Assembly: GCA_002342685.1 (NCBI GenBank)
Contig: DDQN01000061.1
Coordinates: 1-33,163, forward strand
DNA length: 33,163 nt
Direction: 5' to 3'
Origin: Vibrio sp. UBA2441
Lineage (GTDB): Bacteria > Pseudomonadota > Gammaproteobacteria > Enterobacterales > Vibrionaceae
Shown here: positions 7,167 through 14,610 of the stretch, one piece after another
Numbering within the stretch: position 1 is the stretch's first letter
Layout: each line of letters opens with the position of its first letter
The notes under the pieces: model-generated
Seen by the model: only the letters and a program-made list of their open reading frames with translations
Told to the model about the DNA's origin: nothing
Database searches by the model: none
Translations under genes and position numbers: made by a program

Positions 7167-8366
7167 ATGATTAGAGAAAAGAAAAAAACATTTAAAAAAA
7201 CGCCTATGTTGCTGGCAATGATGATCATTGCAACAGGACAAGTCGGCGTGAGTATTTATTTGCCATCACTGCCATTGATCAGTGATGGCCTTTCAGTTGG
7301 TCAAACCCAAGTACAGATGCTGGTAACCTTATTTTTAGTGGGTTTTGGTGTGTCGCAACTATTTTATGGACCAATGTCTGATGCCATCGGGCGGCGTCCA
7401 ATTTTTATTTTGGGACAAGGTGTTTACTTAATTGGTACTGTAATTTGTCTGGGGTTCTCTGACACTTTTCAAGCACTGGAGTTCGGACGATTGATGCAAG
7501 GTCTCGGTGCTGGTAGTGCATCGGTACTAGGACGGAGTGTCCTGAGGGATAGCTACGACGGAGCCCAGTTAACCAAAGCATTCTCTTATATTTCACTCAC
7601 CGCATCAATTATGCCAATTCTGGCTCCAGTATTTGGCGGCTGGATAGCTTTTCATTTCGGTTGGCAAGCCGTGTTTACCTTTGTTCTTATTTATCTATGC
7701 TGCATCTTTGTTCTGGGTTGGTTTATTCTTCCTGAAACATTACCTTATGCAAAAAAGCAGTTTAAGGCCGCTGAAGTAATCGCAAACTATGGACGTTTGA
7801 TCTGTAATCCTCAGGTTGTTGGCAGCGCGAGCTATAACTGGTTGAGTTATCTGGCGAGTTTAGTTTCCTTATCAATATTTCCGTTTTTGCTGCAAAAGCA
7901 GCTTGGTTTAACAGCCGCTGAATATGGCTCTGTGATGATTATTCCGTCGGCGGGTTTGATGGTTGGCAGCGTCGCTTTGAATATACTCAATCGTTATTTC
8001 TCCCCCTCTAAGTTAATGGGGGTAGCCATTGGTATGATGATGTTCTCAGGGGGATGGTTATTACTAAGCAACACTACTGTGTTTAACCTAATTTGGGCAT
8101 TTACCTGGTTAACAATTGCACAGGGTATTTCGTTTCCTTTATCTATAAGTATGCTGCTTTCTCCGCACAAAACCCAGGTAGGTTCTGTCTCTGCATTATC
8201 AGGATCGGTGCAAATGTGTTTGTCGGGTCTCTTTGGCGGATTTTTGGTAGAACATTGGGTAACTTCTCAAGCCGGTTTAGGTTATTTTTACTTGTCGGTA
8301 TGCACTATCATGGCGCTGGTACTCGCCTCTAGTCACGTTACAAAATGGCAATTAACCGCGAGCTAA
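7167..8366 (+). CDS. MFS multidrug exporter, EmrD/Bcr-CflA type
   Basis: This is a proton-driven drug exporter of the inner membrane, 399 residues with about 12 hydrophobic helices. The motif A loop reads FYGPMSDAIGRRPIFILG, and LMQGLGAGSASVLGRSVLRD resembles motif C/D regions of the DHA1 group. The stretch GFGVSQLFYGPMSDAIGRRP matches E. coli EmrD more than Bcr. Substrate is unknown. The annotated ATG has no clear Shine-Dalgarno; Met14 (7206) is an alternative start that would remove a basic leader (IREKKKTFKKTP). It is divergent from the LysR gene, and a strong palindrome terminator follows. Confidence 0.88.
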   Translation: MIREKKKTFKKTPMLLAMMIIATGQVGVSIYLPSLPLISDGLSVGQTQVQMLVTLFLVGFGVSQLFYGPMSDAIGRRPIFILGQGVYLIGTVICLGFSDTFQALEFGRLMQGLGAGSASVLGRSVLRDSYDGAQLTKAFSYISLTASIMPILAPVFGGWIAFHFGWQAVFTFVLIYLCCIFVLGWFILPETLPYAKKQFKAAEVIANYGRLICNPQVVGSASYNWLSYLASLVSLSIFPFLLQKQLGLTAAEYGSVMIIPSAGLMVGSVALNILNRYFSPSKLMGVAIGMMMFSGGWLLLSNTTVFNLIWAFTWLTIAQGISFPLSISMLLSPHKTQVGSVSALSGSVQMCLSGLFGGFLVEHWVTSQAGLGYFYLSVCTIMALVLASSHVTKWQLTAS

Positions 8367-8371
8367 TATAA

Positions 8372-8403
8372 AAAATCCCCATCAGCATGCTGATAGGGAT
8401 TTT
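8372..8403. terminator. Bidirectional intrinsic terminator
   Basis: AAAATCCC-c-ATCAGCA is mirrored by TGCTGAT-a-GGGATTTT, giving a 32-nt near-perfect palindrome with A/T flanks, between the converging exporter and satP genes. It can serve both strands. A separate palindrome, TGAGTTAACTCA, lies at 8413-8424. Confidence 0.85.
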
Positions 8404-8470
8404 ATAGATGTCTGAGTTAACTCAATGGTCTTATTAGACAGGCTTAGAAACAGCCACTTGAGGCCTAATA

Positions 8471-9088
8471 TTATGCTGTCACTGGCTCTACATCCGCATC
8501 CGCGACAGCTGCGACCTTAGTACGACCAATTAGTGGTTTACCTACAGGTAGTACTTCGCGACCAAACTCATTATTAAGTACCTGTGCCATAGCGAAGTAA
8601 ATTGCACTTGCACCGCAGAACATACCTTCAAAACCAGCAATATGACCAATAAATTCGTTACCGGTGAAATCACGAATCGCAAGCAGTGCAAATAAAATAG
8701 TTAGTGAACCAAATACCACTTGCTTAGCTGTCGGGTAGCATAGAGAGCCGATAAACATAAACCCGGTAAAGACTCCCCAAAGCGCTAGGTACCAGCCCAT
8801 AAATGATGCTGGGCTTGCTGGTAGCCCCATTTTCGGCATCACTATCAAGCCAACCAATGTTAGCCAGAAAAGACCATATGACGTAAACGCTGTAGTACCA
8901 AACGTATCACCACGTTTAAAACACATAATACCTACGATAACTTGGCTCAGACCACCGTAAAAGATCCCCATTGCTAAGATCATGGAATCAATTGGGAAAT
9001 ACCCTGCATTATGGATATTAAGCAGGATGGTCGTCATACCAAAGCCCATTAGACCTAATGGAGCTGGGTTTGCTAGTTTTGTAGACAT
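8471..9088 (-). CDS. satP: Acetate/succinate:proton symporter SatP (YaaH)
   Basis: This six-helix inner membrane transporter of the GPR1/FUN34/YaaH family imports acetate and succinate with protons. The family signature NPAPLGLMGFGMTTILLN is at residues 7-24, and long stretches (ILAMGIFYGG, TAFTSYGLFWLTLVGLIVMPK, LFALLAIRDFTGN) match E. coli SatP. At 205 residues it is about 17 longer, owing to a polar Ala/Val-rich C-terminal tail (GRTKVAAVADADVEPVTA). The Shine-Dalgarno AAGGTTAG lies upstream of the ATG. It stands alone with 253 bp of AT-rich DNA upstream, room for metabolic regulation, though no CRP site was identified with confidence. Confidence 0.93.
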   Translation of the reverse strand: MSTKLANPAPLGLMGFGMTTILLNIHNAGYFPIDSMILAMGIFYGGLSQVIVGIMCFKRGDTFGTTAFTSYGLFWLTLVGLIVMPKMGLPASPASFMGWYLALWGVFTGFMFIGSLCYPTAKQVVFGSLTILFALLAIRDFTGNEFIGHIAGFEGMFCGASAIYFAMAQVLNNEFGREVLPVGKPLIGRTKVAAVADADVEPVTA

Positions 9089-9304
9089 CAGTCGCTAACC
9101 TTTTCTTTAAAATTTAGTTTAAAAATTACAATGATTTTTTAGTGCCGCGATATTAGTCGATTACTCATTCAGTTGCAATACTCATTTTTTATATTTTTTA
9201 TGAGTTTTAATGTGTCCTACATAACAATTGATATATGACATTTTGACAGGAAGGAAAAAGTATGAAGAAGAGTTATTGCGGAGGGTAATTTAATCAATAT
9301 GAAA

Positions 9305-9332
9305 CTAAGCCAGCCCAACTAGGCTGGCTTAG
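9305..9332 (-). terminator. Terminator of the guaBA operon
   Basis: CTAAGCCAGCC (9305-9315) pairs with GGCTGGCTTAG (9322-9332) over a 6-nt loop, 10 nt past the guaA stop. On the minus strand TTTCATATT follows the stem. Confidence 0.8.
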
Positions 9333-9341
9333 AAGGTTCTT

Positions 9342-10919
9342 TTATTCCCACTCTATCGTTGCTGGCGGCTTCCCAGAAATATCATAAACAACGCGAGAAA
9401 TGCCATCCACTTCGTTGATAATGCGGTTAGAAACCTTACCTAAGAAGTCGTATGGCAAATGAGCCCAATGTGCGGTCATAAAATCAATCGTCTCTACAGC
9501 ACGCAAAGAAACCACCCAGTCATATTTACGTCCGTCACCCATGACACCAACAGAACGCACCGGCAGGAACACGGTAAAGGCTTGAGATACCTTATTGTAG
9601 AGATCGGCATTATGCAGTTCTTCAATAAAAATAGCGTCAGCACGGCGAAGAAGATCACAGTACTCTTTCTTTATCTCACCCAGTACTCGTACACCTAAAC
9701 CCGGCCCTGGGAATGGATGACGATAAAGCATGTTGTAAGGCAAGCCCAGTTCCAGGCCAATCTTACGAACTTCATCTTTAAACAGTTCACGTAAAGGCTC
9801 TACTAAGCCCATTTCCATATCATCAGGAAGCCCCCCCACATTGTGGTGAGATTTGATTACATGCGCTTTACCCGTTTTAGATGCTGCTGATTCAATAACA
9901 TCCGGATATATAGTGCCTTGAGCAAGCCACTTAGCGTTCTCTAACTTTTTCGACTCTTCGTCAAATACATCAATAAATACGTGACCAATGGTCTTACGCT
10001 TCACTTCCGGATCTTGCTGACCTTTCAATGCATTTAAGAAACGTTCTTCGGCTTTCACATGAACAATCTTAAGTCCGAAGTGGTCTCCGAACATGTCCAT
10101 AACTTGATCGGCTTCGTTTAGACGCAGCAGGCCATTATCAACGAAGACACAAGTAAGCTTATCTCCAATGGCGCGATGCACTAACATAGCAACAACGGAA
10201 GAATCTACTCCGCCAGAAAGACCTAGAATCACTTCGTCTTCGCCAACTTGTTCCTTAATTCTCGCAACGGCATCATCAATGATGGATTGAGAGGTCCACA
10301 GTTTTTCACATCCACAAATATTCAGGACAAAGTTTTCCAGCATTCGCATACCCTGACGAGTATGTGTCACCTCTGGATGAAACTGTACACCATAAAACTG
10401 CTTTTCTTCATTGGCCATCGCCGCAAACGGACAAGTATCTGTCTTGGCAATCCTTACAAAATCCGATGGGATTTCGCTGACTTTATCGCCATGACTCATC
10501 CATACATCTAATAGCGGATTACCATCTTCAGCAATGGCATCTTCTATATTCTTAAACAGCTCACACTGTCCTACAACTTCAACTTGAGCATAACCAAATT
10601 CTCGATGAGTCGAACCTGAAACTTTGCCACCTAACTGTTCAGACATAGTTTGCATGCCATAGCAAACACCAAAAACAGGTACACCCGCATTAAATACATA
10701 ATCAGGAGCACGAGGAGAATCGCCTTCAGTTACGCTTTCTGGGCCACCAGATAAAATAATTCCGTTAGGATTGAAATCTCGGATATCTGCCTCGTCGACA
10801 TCCCAGCTCCATAGTTCACAATAAACACCAATTTCACGGATACGACGAGCTATAAGCTGAGTGTATTGAGAACCAAAATCTAAAATCAAAATACGTTGGT
10901 CATGAATATTTTTAGTCAT
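9342..10919 (-). CDS. guaA: GMP synthase (glutamine-hydrolysing)
   Basis: GuaA converts XMP to GMP with ATP and glutamine. The 525 residues equal the E. coli length. The N-terminal class I amidotransferase domain has its nucleophile in GVCYGMQ (C86) and the His-Glu pair in QFHPEVTH. The ATP pyrophosphatase domain has the P-loop LGLSGGVDSS around 233-241, and the C-terminal XMP-binding/dimerisation domain includes RHPFPGPGLGVR and ends PPATIEWE. It lies 28 nt after guaB on the same strand, so guaBA is one operon, closed by the hairpin just downstream. Confidence 0.98.
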   Translation of the reverse strand: MTKNIHDQRILILDFGSQYTQLIARRIREIGVYCELWSWDVDEADIRDFNPNGIILSGGPESVTEGDSPRAPDYVFNAGVPVFGVCYGMQTMSEQLGGKVSGSTHREFGYAQVEVVGQCELFKNIEDAIAEDGNPLLDVWMSHGDKVSEIPSDFVRIAKTDTCPFAAMANEEKQFYGVQFHPEVTHTRQGMRMLENFVLNICGCEKLWTSQSIIDDAVARIKEQVGEDEVILGLSGGVDSSVVAMLVHRAIGDKLTCVFVDNGLLRLNEADQVMDMFGDHFGLKIVHVKAEERFLNALKGQQDPEVKRKTIGHVFIDVFDEESKKLENAKWLAQGTIYPDVIESAASKTGKAHVIKSHHNVGGLPDDMEMGLVEPLRELFKDEVRKIGLELGLPYNMLYRHPFPGPGLGVRVLGEIKKEYCDLLRRADAIFIEELHNADLYNKVSQAFTVFLPVRSVGVMGDGRKYDWVVSLRAVETIDFMTAHWAHLPYDFLGKVSNRIINEVDGISRVVYDISGKPPATIEWE

Positions 10920-10947
10920 TTTTTCTTTCTCGAAAATCGTTGTTAAA

Positions 10948-12411
10948 TTAGCCTAAACGGTAATTAGGAGCTTCTTTGGTAATTTGTACATCATGAACGT
11001 GCGATTCCTTCATACCCGCACCAGAGATACGTACAAATTCAGCTTTAGTTCGCATTTCTTCAACCGTTGCGCTACCAGTCAGTCCCATGCTCGAACGTAA
11101 GCCACCCATCTGTTGATGAACTATCTCTTTCATACGGCCTTTATAAGCAATACGACCTTCAATACCTTCAGGTACGAGTTTGTCAGCAGCATTGTCTGAT
11201 TGGAAATAACGGTCGGAGGAGCCTTGAGACATGGCACCTAGCGAACCCATTCCACGGTAAGATTTATAAGAACGACCTTGATACAGGATCACTTCGCCTG
11301 GCGCTTCTTCTGTACCAGCGAACATAGAACCAACCATCACGCATGATGCGCCAGCTACGATGGCTTTACAGATATCACCAGAGAAACGAATACCACCATC
11401 AGCAATAACCGGAATGCCATATTGATCTGCCACTTCAGCCGCATCAGAAATCGCTGTAATTTGCGGAACACCGACACCCGTTACAATTCGGGTAGTACAG
11501 ATAGAACCAGGACCAATACCCACTTTTACAGCACTTACACCCGCTTCAATCAGCGCTTTCGCACCTGCGCCAGTTGCAACATTCCCACCAATGATATCCA
11601 AGTTAGGATGGGCTGCACGAGTTTCACGAATACGATTAAGTACACCTTCAGAATGGCCATGAGATGAATCAATAAGCAGAACGTCTACACCCGCTTCAAC
11701 CAAAGCAGCTACGCGCTCTTGATTTCCAGCACCAGCACCAACGGCAGCACCAACACGTAATCGGCCTTGTTCATCTTTACATGCGTTAGGTTTGCGCTCA
11801 GCTTTATGGAAGTCTTTCGCAGTAATCATGCCTTTCAACTGGAAGGCATCATTAACTACAAGCACTTTCTCGACACGAGCTCTGTGCATCTCTTCTTGAA
11901 CGATTTCACGAGAGTCACCTTCTTTTACTGTTGAAAGACGGTCTTTCGGTGTCATTACTTTATCTACTGTTTTAGATAAATCGGTAACAAATCGAACATC
12001 TCGGCCAGTAATGATGCCAACAAGTTCATTGTTATCACCAACAACCGGATAACCAGCAAAACCGTTCTTCTCTGTAAGCTCTAAGACATCAGCAATGGTT
12101 GCTGTAGGCTTAACAGTTACAGGGTGTGAAACCACACCAGCTTCAAAAATTTTCACTAAACGAACTTGTTCGGCTTGCTGTTCAATGGACATGTTTTTGT
12201 GGATAAAACCAATTCCACCTTCTTGTGCCAGAGCAATTGCAAGACGGGCTTCCGTGACCGTATCCATTGAAGCTGAAAGCATAGGAATGTTTAGCTCAAT
12301 CTTTTTCGTTAGTTTGGTGCGCAGGTCTGCGGTATTAGGAAGTACTGTCGAATGTGCAGGGACGAGTAAAACGTCGTCAAAAGTAAGGGCTTCTTTTGCG
12401 ATTCGTAGCAT
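10948..12411 (-). CDS. guaB: Inosine-5'-monophosphate dehydrogenase
   Basis: GuaB oxidises IMP to XMP using NAD+, the first committed step to guanine nucleotides. Starting at MLRIAKEALTFDDVLL gives 487 residues, near the E. coli length. The open frame runs 43 codons further upstream, but that extension is unlike IMPDH, crosses the likely -10 box, and is rejected. The catalytic loop Cys is in GPGSICTTRIVTG (about 305), the CBS pair lies at about 90-205 (ITGRDVRFVTD), and the active-site flap contains YRGMGSLGAM. The start follows a GAGAG Shine-Dalgarno. It is divergent from xseA. Confidence 0.97.
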   Translation of the reverse strand: MLRIAKEALTFDDVLLVPAHSTVLPNTADLRTKLTKKIELNIPMLSASMDTVTEARLAIALAQEGGIGFIHKNMSIEQQAEQVRLVKIFEAGVVSHPVTVKPTATIADVLELTEKNGFAGYPVVGDNNELVGIITGRDVRFVTDLSKTVDKVMTPKDRLSTVKEGDSREIVQEEMHRARVEKVLVVNDAFQLKGMITAKDFHKAERKPNACKDEQGRLRVGAAVGAGAGNQERVAALVEAGVDVLLIDSSHGHSEGVLNRIRETRAAHPNLDIIGGNVATGAGAKALIEAGVSAVKVGIGPGSICTTRIVTGVGVPQITAISDAAEVADQYGIPVIADGGIRFSGDICKAIVAGASCVMVGSMFAGTEEAPGEVILYQGRSYKSYRGMGSLGAMSQGSSDRYFQSDNAADKLVPEGIEGRIAYKGRMKEIVHQQMGGLRSSMGLTGSATVEEMRTKAEFVRISGAGMKESHVHDVQITKEAPNYRLG

Positions 12412-12510
12412 TGCAATATCTCTCAACAAAGGGTTAAAACAAAAATTCATCCCTAACATGGTGTAAAAAGGATGAATCTCATTATGGATATGTTTAAATA
12501 TTGCAGACGG

Positions 12511-12538
12511 ATTATACGCACGACGCAATCGGTTAGCC
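12511..12538 (-). promoter_or_regulatory. guaBA promoter region
   Basis: On the minus strand a perfect -10 TATAAT (plus 12511-12516) lies about 100 nt before the guaB ATG, with only a weak -35 (TGGCTA) 17 bp upstream. The sequence at 12523-12538 begins ACGCAA and matches the PurR consensus at about 10 of 16 positions, in the place a PurR operator could sit. The -10 is well supported; the PurR site is speculative. Confidence 0.5.
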
Positions 12539-12559
12539 ACACATTTTTTTGATTTTTAT

Positions 12560-12587
12560 TTGCATTCCACCCCTTGATATGTATTAT
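12560..12587 (+). promoter_or_regulatory. Candidate xseA promoter
   Basis: TTGCAT (12560-12565), a 16-bp spacer and TATTAT (12582-12587) form a plausible sigma-70 promoter. Transcription would start near 12594, downstream of the two upstream ATG candidates for xseA (12549, 12579) and upstream of the GTG at 12630. Confidence 0.4.
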
Positions 12588-12629
12588 ATTGCCGCTAATT
12601 TCCATACTCACGTCTCTGTGGTATTACTC

Positions 12630-13976
12630 GTGTCTCATCAATCCTTTTCTCATCAACGAAACGAAAATATTTTCACCGTATCTCGGCTCAACGCTGAAGT
12701 TCGTCTTCTTCTTGAGAATGAAATGGGTATTGTTTGGCTGATTGGTGAAATCTCCAATTTTTCTGCTCCGGTTTCCGGTCACTGGTACTTCTCCCTTAAA
12801 GACGCAAGAGCACAAGTTAAGTGCGCTATGTTCCGCGGCAACAATCGCCGAACCACATTTAAACCCATCAGTGGCAATCAGGTTCTCGTTAAAGCTCGAC
12901 TCTCTCTTTATGAGCCTCGTGGAGATTATCAGCTTATTGTTGAAAGTATGCAGCCTGAAGGTGATGGACGACTCCAACAACAATACGAAGCGCTTAAGAT
13001 GCAACTCGCCGCTGAAGGCTTGTTTGCACAATCGCTTAAGAAAGCACTTCCAGAAAATCCACAACGCGTCGGCATCATCACTTCTAAAACAGGTGCAGCT
13101 CTATACGATATATTAGATGTGCTTAAACGAAGAGATCCTAACTTACCTGTGGTTATCTATCCGACTATGGTTCAGGGAGAGCCTGCATCTATAGAAATAG
13201 CCCAGGCAATTGGCAGAGCAAATACACGTGATGAGTGTGATGTGCTTATCGTTGGTCGTGGCGGTGGTTCACTGGAAGATCTTTGGTGTTTCAACAACGA
13301 AATTGTAGCAAGAACCATTGCCGCCAGCGAAATTCCTATTATCAGTGCCGTTGGACATGAAGTTGATGTCACTATAGCGGATTTTGTCGCAGATGTTCGT
13401 GCTCCAACACCCTCTGCAGCAGCAGAACTGGTTAGCCGGGATCAAGGAAACAAGCTCCAAAGTTTAAGCAGCAGGATCACCCGTCTGGAAAACAGTACTA
13501 AATCCTATTTATCTCAGAATACTTTTAGGCTGCATAAACTCATTCACCGATTAGACAAACAGCACCCTAATTATCAGTTAGAAAAGCAAAGCCAGCAGCT
13601 GGATGAGCTAGAGTCCCGCTTAGTGAGAGCGACACAAACATTTCAGCTAAACCAGAAAAATACACTTCTGCAGTTAACTCATCGTTTACAGCTTCGTTCA
13701 CCGTCAGACAAATTACAAAGACAGCAGTATTCTCTAGCCCAATTGAAACAGCGATTACTTGATGCGATGGACAAAAAGCTATTGCTGGATAAGCATCGAA
13801 TTGCATTGGCAGCAGATACATTAGATGCAGTCAGCCCACTTGCGACACTTAAACGCGGCTATTCAATAACTAAATTGGCGAATGGTAAAATTATAAGTAA
13901 TGCGGGTGAGGTCAATAAAGGTGATCAGCTGATCACCCAAGTAGCTAATGGTGAAATTCATTCCACCGTTAGTTAA
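12630..13976 (+). CDS. xseA: Exodeoxyribonuclease VII large subunit
   Basis: XseA is the catalytic subunit of exonuclease VII, which degrades single-stranded DNA from both ends. The N-terminal OB fold (IFTVSRLNAEVRLLLENEMG, SGHWYFSLKDARAQVKCAMF) leads to the catalytic domain (RVGIITSKTGAALYDIL, LIVGRGGGSLEDLWCFN, SAVGHEVDVTIADFVADVRAPTPSAAAE), then a long coiled coil and a C-terminal LKRGYSI segment. I place the start at GTG 12630 (448 residues), because the 27 codons upstream are not conserved in XseA and probably precede transcription. The Shine-Dalgarno before this GTG is weak, so the start is the least certain part. The last 4 bases overlap the end of yfgJ on the other strand. Confidence 0.93.
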   Translation: MSHQSFSHQRNENIFTVSRLNAEVRLLLENEMGIVWLIGEISNFSAPVSGHWYFSLKDARAQVKCAMFRGNNRRTTFKPISGNQVLVKARLSLYEPRGDYQLIVESMQPEGDGRLQQQYEALKMQLAAEGLFAQSLKKALPENPQRVGIITSKTGAALYDILDVLKRRDPNLPVVIYPTMVQGEPASIEIAQAIGRANTRDECDVLIVGRGGGSLEDLWCFNNEIVARTIAASEIPIISAVGHEVDVTIADFVADVRAPTPSAAAELVSRDQGNKLQSLSSRITRLENSTKSYLSQNTFRLHKLIHRLDKQHPNYQLEKQSQQLDELESRLVRATQTFQLNQKNTLLQLTHRLQLRSPSDKLQRQQYSLAQLKQRLLDAMDKKLLLDKHRIALAADTLDAVSPLATLKRGYSITKLANGKIISNAGEVNKGDQLITQVANGEIHSTVS

Positions 13977-14203
13977 CTTTGTATTTGATACTCAATTTTT
14001 GCTCTGGATTTTGACTTAAGCTCATTGCAGGTGTTGCAAAAGTAACTTTCAGCACCACACGCCTGTAATTTTTCCAGTTCGGCAGAACAATCCGGGCAAT
14101 AAGCTACTTTCTTATAACTTAACGAACAATCTCGACATAGATATAATCCTGCATCCCATTCAAGCGCCTTGTTGCATTGTGGGCAACCATTTTGATTCGA
14201 CAT
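13973..14203 (-). CDS. yfgJ: YfgJ zinc-ribbon protein
   Basis: This 76-residue protein has two zinc-ribbon pairs, CPQC...CRDC and CPDC...CNTC, with the YfgJ signature ALEWDAGLYLCRDC and LQACGAESYFC. E. coli yfgJ also sits between xseA and der, and the V. cholerae counterpart is VC0765. Its function is not established. It converges on xseA with a 4-base overlap. Its leader contains a (TCAG)9 tetranucleotide repeat, and its likely promoter (TTGCTG-17-TAAGAT on the minus strand, plus 14272-14300) lies inside the putative crtS region, so yfgJ transcription may be linked to that site. Confidence 0.92.
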   Translation of the reverse strand: MSNQNGCPQCNKALEWDAGLYLCRDCSLSYKKVAYCPDCSAELEKLQACGAESYFCNTCNELKSKSRAKIEYQIQS

Positions 14204-14230
14204 CTTTACTACCTAAAAATAATAACTAAA

Positions 14231-14268
14231 CTGACTGACTGACTGACTGACTGACTGACTGACTGACT
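14231..14268. repeat. Tetranucleotide microsatellite (CTGA)9
   Basis: Nine uninterrupted CTGA units (14231-14266) plus CT. The tract begins 28 bp upstream of the yfgJ start codon, within its probable 5' leader, and abuts the GATC-rich block. Tracts of this kind change length by slipped-strand mispairing. Confidence 0.97.
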
Positions 14269-14270
14269 AG

Positions 14271-14524
14271 GATCTTAATCGTTTGTATAAAATGCAGCAA
14301 TAGTAAAAAGACACCGATGATCCTTTTAGTCTTTTGGATAACCATGATCTTTATAAGATCATCCGCTTTATCAGTATTGATCAGCGATCTACCCATTTAA
14401 GAACATTTATATAACCACAACCCGAAAGCATAAGTTACATGTACTGCATTTGGATTAATTGCAGATTATTATTCTGTAACCATTAATAAAACCCCATAGA
14501 TCTTAGTTTTAAATAAAATAGATC
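14271..14524. other. Putative crtS, chromosome 2 replication-triggering site
   Basis: The 407-bp gap from 14204 to 14610 has no credible gene. In V. cholerae the same gap (next to VC0765 = yfgJ, upstream of der) holds crtS. When crtS is copied, it licenses the RctB initiator to fire the chromosome 2 origin. Seen here: eight GATC sites at 14271, 14319, 14346, 14357, 14379, 14386, 14499 and 14521, where about one is expected by chance. There is also a dyad ATGATCTT-TAT-AAGATCAT at 14344-14362, and a nested dyad in the GATC-free middle (GTTACA 14434 with TGTAAC 14475; TGCA 14445 with TGCA 14460). The exact functional core cannot be set from sequence alone. The locus assignment rests on synteny; the GATC density supports it. 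Confidence 0.78.
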
Positions 14525-14574
14525 ATTTGAACTAAAAAATAGAACATACGTCCACAGTAACTTCATTACGGCAT

Positions 14575-14600
14575 AAAAAAAGCGCCAATGGCGCTTTTTT
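14575..14600. terminator. Strong bidirectional terminator after der
   Basis: A stem of GCGCC with GGCGC around AAT is flanked by seven A and six T residues. It ends der transcription on the minus strand 11 nt past the stop codon and insulates the putative crtS region from der. Confidence 0.93.
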
Positions 14601-14610
14601 ATCATCTAAA

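Noticed and set aside
12412..12540. 43-codon upstream extension of guaB
   Set aside because: It is not IMPDH-like and crosses the perfect -10 box TATAAT; MLRIAKEAL at 12411 matches the family start and has a Shine-Dalgarno.
12624..13064. 146-codon open frame antisense to xseA
   Set aside because: It lies fully within the conserved OB-fold and catalytic coding sequence of xseA, and has no recognisable domain.
14231..14268. CRISPR-like array
   Set aside because: The repeats are contiguous 4-mers without spacers; it is a microsatellite.
14204..14610. Chromosome origin (oriC or oriC2) in the GATC-rich gap
   Set aside because: No dnaA, mnmG, rctB or parAB genes adjoin it and no clear TTATCCACA boxes were seen; synteny favours crtS.
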